Shown here piece after piece: positions 1 to 11,939 of a DNA stretch of 64,000 nucleotides. Source of the DNA: Trileptium ribeirensis (taxonomy: Eukaryota > Nematoda > Enoplea > Enoplida > Thoracostomopsidae); the NCBI GenBank assembly GCA_030248225.1, contig JASANE010029188.1, forward strand, positions 1-64,000, written 5' to 3'. Positions within the stretch are counted from its first letter, which is position 1, and each line of letters starts with the position of its first letter. The position numbers and the translations under genes are program-made. Below the pieces are notes generated by a model, which saw nothing but the letters and a program-made list of their open reading frames with translations, ran no database searches and was not told the DNA's origin.

Positions 1-3000
1 ACTGATTTATCACATTATAGAATAAGGTATATTTGTACAAAAAAACGAAGTTATGGATGAGTTTTATTCCAAATGCTTTTTCGCTCCTGTTCTAAATGAA
101 TCATTCTGTTTTCATTAAGATTTCATTCCAGGATCGCACTCGGCTCTGAAACATATTTGGTTTAGCGGTTTCAGGCGTTTTCGACTTTTCCATTAGTTTC
201 ACAGGTCAAACAACTATTTTGACTTGCTGATGCAACCTGTTACCCTTCCATGAACGAATCCATCAATGTTTTGGAAATTGCGACTACAACCCAGCCCAGC
301 AGAAAGGGAGGAATGGGCCAGAAAGGAGTTTGATCTCTAACGCGAGCTAATGGCAAAAAGGAACATCAGTAGTTGCGTTGTGATTTTACTAATCCTATAC
401 TATACCTGTCGCGATTGCCTGTCTTCTATACTAAGCAAATCGAAATAGGATGAGGTGTCTGAAACTAGAGTTCCTGAACTGCCTTTTTCAACAGTACCAT
501 TCGACACACTCGTTTCAAAGCGCAAAATCGACAGTCGACTATGCCGTGACTAACCTGATCCGCTGTGATAGATGGAAAAATTGCGCGTGTGGAGCCAGTT
601 ATGGAATTTTGACTGTCTGAACACGCATTATTTAATTTAAGTTTTCCCAATTCCGATAAACTATCCCGTTTTCGAACTTCGATGACGAAATTTAATACAA
701 GATCCGATTAATCTATCTGTTAAATGCACAAATTGCATTAATTAACAATTAAAATTGCATTTTGAAATTAATCTTTCCAGGATTCTCTAACGCAATAACA
801 ACAAATTGCGGAATATAATTTTCTTACTCCTGTGATTTTCCTGACGAAATGTTCAGCATTACAGGACGATGTTGAATGGACAGTGTTTTATGGCAGCACA
901 TTCTTGGTTCTGAAAAACGTGACGAAAACTGTTGTAAACAAATGGAACTGACGTATTTACAAGATGGATGGTGCGACAGTAAGAAAAGGCAAAAAATGCG
1001 ACTGCGATGGTTGACGCAATCAAATAACACACTGATTTTAGTGCAAATTAATACTCGATGGACCCATGTACTAACAGAGCCTGGACCAGCTAATTCCCAC
1101 AATTACTTTGCAAGCTTCTGACGACAACTCTCAGGGTCTTCGCAGCAACTAAAAATAGACCAGCGTGATTTTTTTTCGGTTTTTGAAAAAAACAGTGGAC
1201 TTTCTTTAAGCTTTAAGTTCATAAATTTAGGACTGATGGTTGCTTGTCTCGGTGATACATGCAGCATACTTCTTGCTGCCAACATATGTGTTCACTCGCT
1301 AACACAATTAGACCGAAGCAAGCGTTCCAAAATCCGACTTGAGAAAACCCAAACTTCATCACTGTCGATACGCTAACCACAGCTGACAATAAAGCATCGA
1401 TCCACCCTTTAGTTTATAATCGGAAACATTTGTCACAGCTTTCAAGACGAGCTAGCCTCGTTTGTACTTCAACCGGCATGTTGTTCGAAAGTATTTAAGG
1501 AGCCCAGCAACGTCGTGATTAGCGTACGAGATCAATGGATCGCTGCGAAAAATGTTTGCTTAAAACAATGCCAATTAAGCATATATACACCAATTTTCGA
1601 AAAAACGTTACTATATCATTTCCGTAATTGAAACTCCAGAAGAAAGTTTGCTACCACTCCTAAAGTCTTCCACAAATTCTAGGCTGTACCGCTTTCTACG
1701 TTCACGACGCTGGATAATGCTATAAATGTTCTTATGAAACACCGATATATAATTGCAAACACCAAACACTACAATGGTAAAAGGTCGATTTAAACGTTCT
1801 CAACCTGACATCGTATGATCTGCGACAAGTCTTATTCGCCTGGTTTCAGACCAGGGTGAACATGTAATTTTACTGCTATCACTAGCCTTTGAAACATGTA
1901 TATAGATCAACTTGAATCTGTATTCTCTGTTAATGTGAACAAAGAGAGTAGATTCGAGATATCGGTGCCAAACTTTTTAGATTCCAGAATCAAAGTCAGG
2001 CATTTGGGTGACTATAGTGCAATCCATGACAACCTATTACCATGACAAAGGTGTTTGTATACGAGATCGTCGAAGCAATAGTATACGATTTGCGGTTTGT
2101 GCATGCACTTCTCTGACAATCATGCATAACCATAATATATATTTGTTGTAACTGTTGGGTTTACGCTTACGTAATAGAGATCATTAATTCCGCAAAAATG
2201 CAGGTTTCAGCACTGTAATTGTGGAGCTCTAAGATGAACATGCCTGCATGCTACGTTTACGTTGTAGGCAATGGTAAGCGCCACATTGGAATCATACATA
2301 GAATGTGACAGTTTCTAAAATGGTGTACACGGTCAAATTTACAAAATCGGAAATAGAAATTTCAAAGTTTTAATAAAAATTACCAAAATAGATCACATAG
2401 CTAGTGTTTTCGATATTAACGTTACATGCAATGGCATTTATGAAAGCTTGTTGCAACTCTAATAATTCAGTAACCTTTCGACGTATGTGGGTAAATTTTT
2501 CAATTAGGGTCGCTTAAAGCTACGGCCCTTCAACTGGAATATTGTGCATATCTCCGCCTGTTCGGGTTCACGGGTTAAACAACACCATTTTTGGGACTAA
2601 TATAAACCAGTTTTGGTATTATCGTTTTCAGCTAGACTATAATCCAACCGATTTAGCCCAAATTTGCAGAGAGAATTTGCCCTTAAATGGCTTGCATCAA
2701 AATCGATATACACTCGTCCGAGTAAAGACACAAATTTAAATGCCAAATAGAAAGAAATTTTGGTGGGTCTCTTCGATGACGGGTCTAAAACCTTGTCTAT
2801 GTCCAGCAACCGTAAAGTTTAGTACATGGTTCAAATGGCATTAACGAGTTCCACAAAACGATTATTTTGATCATGAATATAGAAGTTTGTGTTTTTATGT
2901 AAAATGCTAAACCTTAAACGACAGACGAGCAGTCAAATGGAACCAAGATTATTGGTTTCTTGAAAATTACCACTTTTGCGTTGGAGTCGCCTAAAGAACT

Positions 3001-4424
3001 CATTTTGTTATTACATAATATAACATGTTAAAAACTGATCCGATTTGACTGTTATGTTCACAGACATGATCGCTACGTTCGGCTTATACATGATGCATCG
3101 TGCCGTCATCAATGCTCCCCTACAGTTTCATTAATCATCAGCATAAATCTACTAATCTCTCTAAGTAAAATCAAACTAATGCTACCAACCCAACGGTGTC
3201 AGTTGTGTTTGGGTGACAACGGTATATATACCCTAGTTATATTCAACCTGGTAATGCTGCGCTCGACTAGTATATCCATAAGCAATTTTTGTGATTTAAT
3301 GATTTCTATTCGTGACAGAAGTTTTTCGCTATTGTAAACCCTCAACGCACAAGTGGTTTTTTATCTGCAATTTTATTAAGGATTCGTCTGGATTAGTCAC
3401 CTCCCAAGACCAAACCGTAACGCCGATTTTTAAATCCACCAGATCGGAGTTATCTACAGGTCAGAGCTAGGGATTGAATAAATAATTGTAATCTCAAAAC
3501 TTACTCTGCGATTGAAGATTGCATCAGCATCGGACGATAACATTACAACCCAGGGAGTCATATGTAAGTTGATCTTTGGTTATAGTTATGCCGGTATATC
3601 GATTTCAAAATGTGTATAAAAATGTCGTATCTGAATTTTATCGGATTCCGTTTGTTGGGTCATTTGCGTAATACAAAATGTAGATTAAATAAAATTTTGA
3701 AGAAACTAATCTATAAATACGCAGCCATACCCGCAATCTCATTTGGACCATACATAACTGAAATGTCAGATCACAAGCAGTTGATCACGCTTGTGATTTC
3801 ATCAAGCTATTTATCAAATTCGAATGGAATTGAATTGCTGGGTCTCGAATTTGCTAGCAATGCTCTCTGTTGCTATATTTAGAACCGTCTTATGCAGTCG
3901 GATAACCAACTAGGACCGAAAACGTGGAAGACGCAAGTTTAATGTATCAACCCTACATCCACACTCCGCTATACTGGTTGGGATTGAGATTAGTAATCCT
4001 ACAGCAGACCTAAAAGACGCAACTTAGTCGTAAACCATGCAAAATCAGTTCATGATGGTTTAAAACAGTTGTAGAAGTCGCTAAATGGACACGCAATTAA
4101 ACTGACAATACCGCTAATTAGTCCAAAATTGCAACTGGTTTCTTGAGCAAATTCTTTCCCAGTACAGCTCAGAAAACGTAGTGAAAAGTGAATGTCTAAC
4201 CGCGGGAAAAATATCGTGAGACAGGAGCTGTGTCTGACTGTCTCAACAAGGTATATTGGTGCTTCCTGAACTTGAAAACGTAACGTTTCTCTAAACCGAT
4301 CACAGCTGGACTTGGAGAACACCATGGAGCTATTTTCTCACGAAGAGCACAATCCGACAAGTAGGGTAGTAACCCAAAGCGCAACGACAGCCGACATGTA
4401 AAAAAGTAACAGATGCCCATGTGA
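1..4424. other. No gene recognised
   Basis: AT-rich DNA with short overlapping open frames on both strands. None exceeds about 92 codons and none carries a motif I recognise. The longest ATG-started frame with no overlap is 3610-3882 (90 codons), which looks random. I saw no clear inverted or tandem repeat here. Confidence 0.55.
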
Positions 4425-5063
4425 ATGGCAAATCTGCAGCTGTGCTACTGCGCTGAGCAACGACTGAACTCTTTCCAGACAACAAACTTTAGTGGTTCGT
4501 ACTTGTCAATGTTCTTAAGGCATCTTGAACAACGCGGCTACAATCTCTCAGACAATCACTCTTCGCGTTCTTCGTTAACTGCAAACAACAAGCCAATGCC
4601 ATCGACATCTCAAACCTTACCGGATCCATCGACTGAAAGCGACGAGCCGACGCCATCGACTTCGCAGGCAGAAGGGAAGATATCGTGACTTAACTCCACC
4701 AAGCATCGAGCTTATCGACAGAGATGACATGTCATAACGAATATCAGTGTCAGAGAAAATGTCTGAGCTATCTGATCCAACCATATCGCAGTCGTTTCTT
4801 CAATGGCAAAATGAACTAGCCGAATTCAAAACCAAACTTGACAATCTTGAACAGAAAATCGGCGAAGAAATGAATTTGACTAGGTCTAAGATAGACCATC
4901 TGTCGATCAAATTATCAAACAGTTTCTATCGAAATTCAATGAGTTCGGCGAACAACTATGCAAACATCAAGCTCAGTGGACTACTAAGGTCGGCTCAACG
5001 ATGTTTGACATGCATCTAGGCATGCAAAATATCAGCCAATTTGTTGATCAACTACGTCTGCAG
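4425..5063 (+). pseudogene. Frameshifted coding remnant, Ser/Thr/Pro-rich linker then coiled coil
   Basis: Not recognised. The protein-like signal runs through three frames. An ATG-started segment (4425-4685) has a basic N-terminal part and a linker rich in P, S, T and acidic residues (PSTSQ occurs twice). About 50 nt (4680-4735) then read on in the next frame (RDLTPPSIELIDRDD). A third segment from about 4747 (first ATG 4759) is a long amphipathic helix with heptad-like spacing, and after a shift near 4912 it continues in another frame to CTG-CAG at 5063. Two single-base shifts in an otherwise coherent protein suggest a decayed gene, perhaps an ORF1/gag-like or transposase N-terminus. CAG followed by GTGTTT at 5061 could be a splice donor. 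Function unknown. Confidence 0.35.
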
Positions 5064-6270
5064 GTGTTTCCTATTTCTGCATTTATATATTATCCGTAGA
5101 GAAAATTGCAGCAACACTGAACGACTATTGGCCTGTCAGCTTAATAATGGTATAATTTTCTCTTTCTGTTATTTAATTCTTATTACACACTATTAAAGAT
5201 CTTGGTACCTTATTGCAAAGTTCTGACGTATCATTTGTCAGTTATTCAATATCCGGTTTATATCATTCAACCTTATGGTACTTAATGTATGCCTAAGAAC
5301 TACCTAGACAAGAATCTCCTCATTATCATGGAAACTCCCATATTACTACTTTCCATACAGTTACTACTTCTTGTCAGAGGACTTGCTCTTCGAACGCGGA
5401 GGAGTGAAGCGACGCGTTCTTATTAGTATTGAAATATTTACATTGTAATATATTATATTTAATAAAAGTATTAAACATAAAATTATAAGATACTATATAG
5501 CAATCAATGGGCATTGTGTTCGGTGGGAATATTCCACCGATCTCAGATGGTATGAGTGTACTATACGTCTTGAAAAAGACGAATGTTTGCTTCCAATGGC
5601 TGGTATGAATTAGCTTTTCGTACTAGTGATTGTATCCCTTCCTAGCGACTTATTCTCAGGGTTTATAATATGCTGTTCAATCACAATTAACAGTGTTTTG
5701 GCTGGTAATTATTTTATTTAGGTTTGACTTTGCAATTGTGGTCCGAAATTGTTTTTACCATAATATGACGGACTGTGCTTTCGGATTGTTATCACCCGCG
5801 TTACAATATATATACATATTTACCAGCTAGTCGTAAAGATATAAGTTAACATTGATATTGTATGCAACATTTTCACTTTCGGTATTATCTACTTATCTCC
5901 GATACCCTTTTGCATTGATTACAATAGTTCCGCCGGATTGACAATAAACTAAGTGTTCACTATTTTAAAATATTGATGACAGCGCCGTGGAATCGCGAAT
6001 GCACCATATTTATGTACATTGATTCAATATTATGGGATTTTCTCGTGTCAAACGAATAGCTCACAGTATACAATTGACGATAGCATCACGCTAATCATTA
6101 CTTTGAATAAAACTAAATTTCCAGAATAGAAACTAAACATTAACTCAAATAATAAAAATCTTCGCATTAGCTAATCTCAAGTAATAAAAATCCTCGCAAT
6201 ATCTAAAAAAACTCTCAGGTCTCATTTGTGAAGAGCAAATCATACACATTATTGCACCGGCTTCTGCATT
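5064..6270. other. Non-coding, AT-rich
   Basis: No coding signal. AATAAA occurs at 5461 in a very AT-rich stretch and could be the poly(A) region of an old element, but nothing else supports that. Confidence 0.5.
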
Positions 6271-6274
6271 CGTT

Positions 6275-6690
6275 GAAAAATTTGCCAGGGGAATGAACCG
6301 GGGGTCCCTGGTTCGCAACTGGAAGTGCCGAATTTCGCCAGAGGGCGTGAACTGGGGAACCCCTGGCTTGAACTGGGGGTCGAAATTTAATTTTTCAAAT
6401 TGCAAAATTTTATCAACAAAAACACTAAATTAATAAATAGCCTCAGAAATGCTGTAAAGATGTCTTTATTGAGGTTAAAAACAACTTTTCAGCCAATTTT
6501 TTTCCAAACATTTTACCTTCGAAAAGGGATTTTTGTAAAATTGTCAATTTTTATATTGCCTGGGGTTTTGACCGGGAAAAGGCAAAAATTTTCAGGGGGC
6601 TTTTTGCCAGATAAGCCAAAATTTTGCCAGTGGGGCTCATCCGGGGACGCCCGTTTTTACTAGGGGTACCGAAAAATGCCAGATGCCTTC
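6275..6690 (-). repeat. C-rich dispersed repeat (CCCCTGGCAAAATTTT family)
   Basis: Short blocks of the type CCCCTGG-CAAAATTTT, read on the minus strand, alternate with AT-rich DNA. The same vocabulary recurs at 10008-10415, 14030-14115, 31240-31500 and 60180-60330, so this is a dispersed family. Its open frames are G/C-block artefacts. Confidence 0.5.
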
Positions 6691-6884
6691 CACACACACT
6701 AATTTGGTCAAGCCAGTGGAACGCAACGCTTGGCCAACCACCTCGAAATAGTACTGTAAGCTACATTCTTAACACCGTGAAAGGATTCCTAAAGTAATTA
6801 GTGAACACCGAACGGGTGACATGGGCAATCAAGCTTGTTTGCAAAAAAGTCCATAACAAAAAGGTTTGTTGTAGTCGTACTTTT

Positions 6885-7045
6885 CATGGCGATATTTATG
6901 AACATTAGATCACACTCCATATTAAAGAGGCTCAATGTCAGAAATTTTTGTCAACTTCTAGAGGTTGTCCATAAATACCGCATTGTCGATGGCGATATTA
7001 TGCACACCGCACTAATTTACAAGTTAAGAAGCTTCAATGTCGATG
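6885..7045. repeat. Imperfect direct repeat downstream of LINE
   Basis: A block of about 55 bp beginning GGCGATATT (near 6888) recurs about 104 bp later (near 6992), with GGCGATATTATGCACAC in the second copy. It lies just 3' of the minus-strand LINE ORF2 end and may be part of that element's 3' UTR. Confidence 0.35.
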
Positions 7046-7069
7046 TCGATAGAGTAACTGTATCACTGC

Positions 7070-7471
7070 CGTATGGAATGCTGTACAGCTGGGACGTTGC
7101 TTGTGGGTGGAAGGCGACCGCAAATAGAAGTGTCTTGAGCTGCTTTTAAAAGGTCGTAATATTGTCAGCAGTTCGAATACTGACAGGTAGATCATTCCAA
7201 ATTACGGCGCAAAAGACTTAAAGCTGTCAGTAATTGTCATTGGAACCACCAACTCACGAATAACGAACAGTCTCTCACTGTCACAAAGTCGTAATTTATC
7301 ACTCAGATATTGTAGTCCATTGCCGTGTAAATATTTATAAGTTGTGCATGCCACCTTGAAAATGACGCGTTGTTTTATCGGTAACCAATGCAAATGGAAT
7401 CGGCGAAGCACTGATGTAATGTGATGAAACCGACAGGTTAATGTCACCATACGAGCTGTTGAATTTAACAC
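7070..7471 (-). pseudogene. CR1-like LINE ORF2, C-terminal end of reverse transcriptase
   Basis: On the minus strand 7471-7202 reads as the post-catalytic thumb and C-terminus of a CR1/L2-type LINE RT: a NSTARMVT block (family NAAARLVT), an HWLPIKQRVIFK block (family LHWLPVxxRIxFK), then YKYLHG and YLSDKL. After a frame change at about 7201 the last block continues as WNDLPVSIRTADN and KQLKTLLF, broken by an in-frame stop. The catalytic RT core between this piece and the endonuclease at 7600-8101 is missing, so the element has collapsed internally. Confidence 0.8.
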
Positions 7472-7599
7472 TCAATTGAGCGGTTTGATGGTGCTGTCAG
7501 GTACAAGTAAAACAGTAAAAATAATTGCAATAATCAACACGTGAGATGACAAAAGCCCTACTCGTCGCTGGTTCGTGGAGGGATGATATGGTAGGTTTT

Positions 7600-8101
7600 C
7601 ACAAAAAGCTGTTATATTAAACCGTTTCCATATGCGACAAGAAATCGATAATGGAGGATTTGAGACACTTATTTTTTCTGGAATAATTAGACTTGACAAT
7701 ATCGTGATCACATACGCCGCGAACAACGTCACAGACTGGGACAAAATTATCAGACGCAACAACAAAGTCCAGGATATTACCAGAGATATGGGTGGGAGAC
7801 TTTGTGTTAGATTATTGGTGTAAAGTATTTCCGCGAAACAAGCAGAAGATATGTCAACGCCGTCATTAACATGAACATTGAAATCACCAACAAACGTTAG
7901 TGTACAGTCATTACTTTGCAACGTCAAATCGATTAGATCGCACAATTCATCGATGAACAAGGTTTTGCGTTCACTTGAATCATTTACGGTATTTGTAGGG
8001 CGATAGATATTTGTTAGCATAAAAGTAACATTGCTTGCTATAAAACGTTGTGAGCAGTACGCGACGGTTGTGGGTTGCAGGGGCCGAAGTTCGGATAGCA
8101 T
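7600..8101 (-). pseudogene. CR1-like LINE ORF2, AP-endonuclease domain
   Basis: The minus strand encodes the C-terminal half of an apurinic-type endonuclease. Blocks in order are LTNIYRPTN, FIDELCDLIDL, the catalytic-loop motif VGDFNVHVNDG, then NLTQSLP. After a frameshift near 7810 it continues as a HISGNILDFVVAS block and a VCDHDIV block, which correspond to the conserved GHTLDLV and SDH motifs. The family is clear. It is broken by at least one frameshift and lies directly upstream of the RT remnant in the same element. Confidence 0.8.
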
Positions 8102-8209
8102 TAATGATGAGTGGTAGATTACAGCAATGCACCTGGCACAGCGTCCGAAGCGAGGATACTCAAAGTAAGAAAAGTCTCTTAAACAACATTCTTTTACTGA
8201 AAGAGTGTC

Positions 8210-8668
8210 TCACTTGACCGTGACCTTAGCACGGATGACCTTGTCTACGATATCGGACGGATCTGCAGGTTGAGCCGGCTTGTTACCAACAGTTGCTTGT
8301 CCTTCGGCTTTAAGGCGAGATAGACATGTTTGGCACGCCGGGGATATAAAGCAGACTGCACCGGCTTTCTCGAAACGACGATAGTCATCACCCCCGACGC
8401 CTGGGCAACAAGCATGGTAACAGCAAGCAATATTTGAGCAAATGCAGCATGGAACGGTGAAGCAACGTTGACCCACTCTTCCTGAGCATTTTGTGCAAGA
8501 CATTTCAGCTGTGGAAATGGAGGATCTGCTTGACATTGTTAATGGACGGCAATGAAGTCTGTCCAATCGAACGTACCCTACAGTTAATGGACACTTCAAC
8601 CGGGCAGTGGAAACCTCGTACTGCACGAATGTATTCGGATTGTTTTTCTTTCTTATGATGCTACTCAA
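8210..8668 (-). CDS. LINE ORF1 fragment with PHD-like zinc finger
   Basis: A 152-codon minus-strand frame. The likeliest start is the Met at 8536 (MSSRSSIS), because the codons before it look unstructured. From there a Cys/His-rich module reads CTKC, CCIC, YHACC, then CFISPACQTC, a spacing that fits a C4HC3 PHD finger. CR1-type LINEs commonly carry PHD-like fingers in ORF1. This ORF lies just upstream of the endonuclease remnant on the same strand, so I assign it to the same element. The protein ends soon after the finger (about 109 residues), shorter than typical ORF1 proteins, and so is probably truncated. Confidence 0.6.
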   Translation of the reverse strand: MSSIIRKKNNPNTFVQYEVSTARLKCPLTVGYVRLDRLHCRPLTMSSRSSISTAEMSCTKCSGRVGQRCFTVPCCICSNIACCYHACCPGVGGDDYRRFEKAGAVCFISPACQTCLSRLKAEGQATVGNKPAQPADPSDIVDKVIRAKVTVK

Positions 8669-9238
8669 ACATGTTAACTATGGCAAAAATAATAATTTTA
8701 AATAAACTCACGAGGCGCCTTCAAAAGTTGCTAACTAGCAATAAAATAGTTATCAACAACAGAATACATTGCGTAACATACCAAATTTCAGGCTATAAAA
8801 CACACCGTCATGACCATCGCCAAGTGACATCGACAGTTTAGCTATACTAATTTCGTTTGGGACGGAAGATTTGTGCACTGTTGTTGTAGTAGTTTCCTAC
8901 AATTATTATACAACAGAAATATAGTGCGAATGTTTAAAAATTTTGTGCCAGCAAATGAGAAGGAACCAGCAAATGAATCAGAATAGATCTAATTCAACTT
9001 TTCATACAAATTGGTTCTAATAAAATACAACTAAAAGATATTAACGAAAACAACTACTCGATATTAGCGCTAAATACTATTTCAGTACACTAAATTTTTC
9101 ATAGTTTACATGGTAACAAAGACCAGATCTGAATTAATGTCGGCTCAATTTAATATTGTGTAGATGGAATATTAATTGCAGATGTAAATAGTAAATAACA
9201 TGTATAACATTTAGTTTTTCCTGAATCTGACTAAAATA
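8669..9238. other. Non-coding
   Basis: AT-rich. It may include the 5' UTR of the minus-strand LINE, but I see no defined boundary. Confidence 0.5.
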
Positions 9239-9371
9239 CAGTACTCGCCACAATTGACTGCTGCCTTACGAGCGAGCGAGCAACGAGCGAGTCCCGAACG
9301 AGAAACGAGCGAGTCGCGAGCGAGCAACGAGCGAGTCGCGAGCGAGCAGCGGTCAATTGTGGCGAGTACTG
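9239..9371. mobile_element. Mariner-type miniature element with CGAGCGAG core
   Basis: A 133-bp element bounded by inverted repeats matching at about 25 of 26 positions, beginning CAGTACTCGCCACAATTGAC and flanked on both sides by TA (9237-9238 and 9372-9373). The core is an irregular tandem run of CGAGCGAG and CGAGTCGCGAG units, so the single strand could fold into a long hairpin. TA duplication and CAG ends fit Tc1/mariner-type non-autonomous elements. The frame through it (rich in A, S, E, R) reflects the simple repeat and not a gene. Confidence 0.75.
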
Positions 9372-9596
9372 TAAGGTCTAGAAACATGGCATGGTCGATT
9401 CAAATTGAAACAAACGTTATACAAAAAATTAATCAATTTTATTAATCATTTTATAATGTGATTGCACGTTATAAGGTTTACCGATTCAAGTTTTACAGAG
9501 CATTACAGTTTAGAAAACAATTTAGGCGCCAAAACAAGTTCATTAGTAATCTTCAGAAATAACACATGTAGTACCCTCCAAAATTATCCTTCGCTC

Positions 9597-9678
9597 CTTC
9601 GCGACTCGCTCGAAATAAATTTGCTCTAAAACGGAATTTATTCGCTCGAAATGCGACATTCATCGCGGGCGCGTACTG
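9597..9678. mobile_element. Half copy of a related CAGTAC miniature element
   Basis: Ends GGGCGCGTACTG then TA, the same end type as the 9239 element (reverse complement CAGTACGCGCCC). The inner part again has TCGCTCG and CGCTCGAA blocks. The left end is not visible. Confidence 0.4.
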
Positions 9679-9680
9679 TA

Positions 9681-10005
9681 TATTACTGTCGTTTAATACA
9701 AAACATTCGAAATATTCCTACTTTAAGTAGTTTCCACAATGCAGATTTCATGTCTGTAGACTGGTGTGGCGAAAAATGAACAGCTGGCACATTTTCCGTT
9801 GTAGCCTCGACAAGGTACCTGAAACTTGGAAAATTGTGTTGCCCGTGTTATCAGCGAGTCAATCCGAACCGAAACCAACACCTATCGTTCATTAAGGTAA
9901 ATATAAGAAAGTACAAATTAGCATCTTGTTTGTTTTGGGAGAACGGCCATCCAGCCACACCATTTGCCAAAATTTCCATGCTCGCTGCCACTCAAAAGAA
10001 TGAAT
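9681..10005. other. Non-coding
   Basis: No motif or gene seen. Confidence 0.5.
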
Positions 10006-10007
10006 AT

Positions 10008-10415
10008 CTAGGCTTTCCAAATTGGGTGGGTGGGTGGCCTGGCATTTTTCGGTCCCCCCTGGTTCGACACAGGTGCCCCCGGTTCATGCTCCCTGGCAAA
10101 ATTTTGGGCTCCCCCGGTTCATTGCCTATTGACAAAATTTTTGTTTCAAATCGGTCTAAAGTACATAAAATTTGATCAAAATTTATAGTAAAATTCCTTC
10201 CTGAAGCCAAAAATTTCGCAAAAGTGGTCACAATTTGCTTTAAAATCCTTTTTTCTCTCCACCAAAAGCGTTTTGGCAGTATTTCTGATACGATTTTTAG
10301 CCGTAGTTTTCATGTCCCCTGGTAAAATTTTCAGCGAATGGAAAGCCCCACAAAAATAGCAACATTTTTTGGCGATCGGAAATGCCAGTAGGTTTATTTA
10401 ACCCGTTAAAAACGC
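10008..10415 (+). repeat. C-rich dispersed repeat (CCCCTGGCAAAATTTT family)
   Basis: Contains CCCCCCTGGTTCG, CTCCCTGGCAAAATTTT and GGCTCCCCCGGTTCAT in the same order as 31290-31350, followed by a shared AT-rich body (TTTTGGCAGTATTTCTGA, compare 31360-31380). It is probably a non-autonomous DNA element of the same family as the insert at 30995-31548. Terminal repeats are not resolved here. Confidence 0.5.
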
Positions 10416-11248
10416 TAGTTTTATTGGTTTAAATGCAGATTAGGTACGTCGTTACCCGTCGAAGTTACCGAATGGCACTACTTAATGCTAAATTTCGGCA
10501 ACAAGATAAATTGTGAAATTTCGGCATTTTGTCAATTGTACGTTAAGAGTTATTGGTGTAGCTAAATACGATGAATGAAAGTGTACTTACGTGGAAAGCA
10601 GCCAATTCGGGAAGTAATAGGACCCTACATGGTATTTTTTCTTAAAATTATAATTGTCTTGAAACCTGTGATTTATAAATTTCGAATGTTTCCTCTTAGC
10701 GTTGCTTTGTTAATATAATGTTAAAATGATCAATTAATTAAAGAAAAATCCAGCTGGATGTAAAAGAAAAATGTAAAAATTTGTCAATCTGCACAAGAAA
10801 ACCAAAAAGTGAACTGTTTGAAAACATTTCTCAGGTCATGGTGCTACCCTTCAGTAGTCTATAGCAAAAAGCAGGATTAAAACGCGTGAACATTGTCACA
10901 TATATAACAGAATTTATTAACTGAAGAGGTTCCACCTGTTCCACATTTATGCGGAGAGCCCATTACCATGTGTTAAAAATTTACAGGCATTGTTTCTCTT
11001 AATGTACCATCATGGGAGCATTTTTGCCTGTCGGTGAGTTTGACAAGTACTCAAGAAGCTTCATTCAGAACTTCGAATAAGTCGATGAATCCTAGCACAG
11101 CCTAACCAGGCTTGCCCGTTTTGCCTCACCATGCGAATTACTAGTATACTTTTCGGCAAAATGAAATGTTCGCAATTGCTGTGATCTATTAAACATATTA
11201 AAATAAATCTGATAATTTATTGACAGTAGTATTGTTTGTGACAGGATA
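10416..11248. other. Non-coding
   Basis: No open frame or structured repeat that I can support. Confidence 0.5.
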
Positions 11249-11379
11249 CAGACACGCTTAGAAATAAAAGCAAATTTTTCGCGAATCGTTTGCGAAATAT
11301 TAACAGCTCTTCAATAATTGCTATTAGCGAATTGTTCTCTAACGATTCGCAAAAATGCATTTATTTCTGAGCGTGACTG
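11249..11379. mobile_element. Mariner-type miniature element, about 35-bp inverted repeats
   Basis: A 131-bp element flanked by TA at 11247-11248 and 11380-11381. The left end begins CAGACACGCTTAGAAATAAA and the right end, reverse-complemented, CAGTCACGCTCAGAAATAAA. The match continues with small gaps to GCGAATCGTT. TA flanks and CAG ends fit a Tc1/mariner-type MITE. A related decayed fragment lies near 13922-13970. Confidence 0.7.
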
Positions 11380-11629
11380 TACAGCAAAGCTAAAACCGTT
11401 TTCCAATGGCATAGCTGTACAATTAAACCTCTAAAGTTATCCACAATGAGTAATGTGTGTAGATGAAAGAGGAGCTTAGACCAGGGTTTCCGGGGCGGAC
11501 AGCCACGGAATTAGTTTTAGGCTTATTGTAAGTAATTTAAAAATGTGAAGCTTAGAGTAAGGCTTAGCGTTAGAACAGTATATTGCTTTTCACTTATTGG
11601 GTTGCTGTAGAGGTTTAATTTACACGAGT

Positions 11630-11760
11630 GTCCAAGTTGTGGACTAAGGAGTTCTTAAAAAATATAAACATGTTAGTGTTTGGTTGGCTAGCGTTATCTC
11701 TTAGTTCCTTTTGAACTGTTTAGTAGAGGCGGTTTAATAGAAAGAAAATATTGTGTTGTA
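11630..11760 (+). repeat. Dispersed repeat D, copy 1
   Basis: The block TTAGTGTTTGGTTGGCTAGC, then GTTATCTC and CTGTTTAGTAG, recurs in inverted orientation at about 33970-34100. No coding signal. Confidence 0.45.
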
Positions 11761-11867
11761 TGTTACACAAATAGCTCCAAGGGTAGTGCTACATTTTTAT
11801 TTTAGTTTGCCAACAAATTTTAACTTTCTAACTGAAATAGAAAACTTATATTACAAATTCCGCCATG

Positions 11868-11939
11868 CAGAAACCGGAACTTTGATTACGACAATTAACC
11901 AGAACCAGTAATGGGAACTGGAATTCATGCTACTCCCTG
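11868..11939. mobile_element. hAT-type terminal fragment
   Basis: AACCGGAAC and AACCAGAACCAG blocks end in CTACTCCCTG, the end signature (CAGGGAGTA when reversed) of the hAT-like family whose full copy is at 35302-36455. Only the tip is left. Confidence 0.5.

Noticed and set aside
6835..7149. 104-codon + strand frame
   Set aside because: Antisense to the LINE ORF2 end and its direct-repeat 3' region; no motif.
9254..9445. 63-codon A/S/E/R-rich frame
   Set aside because: Produced by the CGAGCGAG array inside a miniature element.
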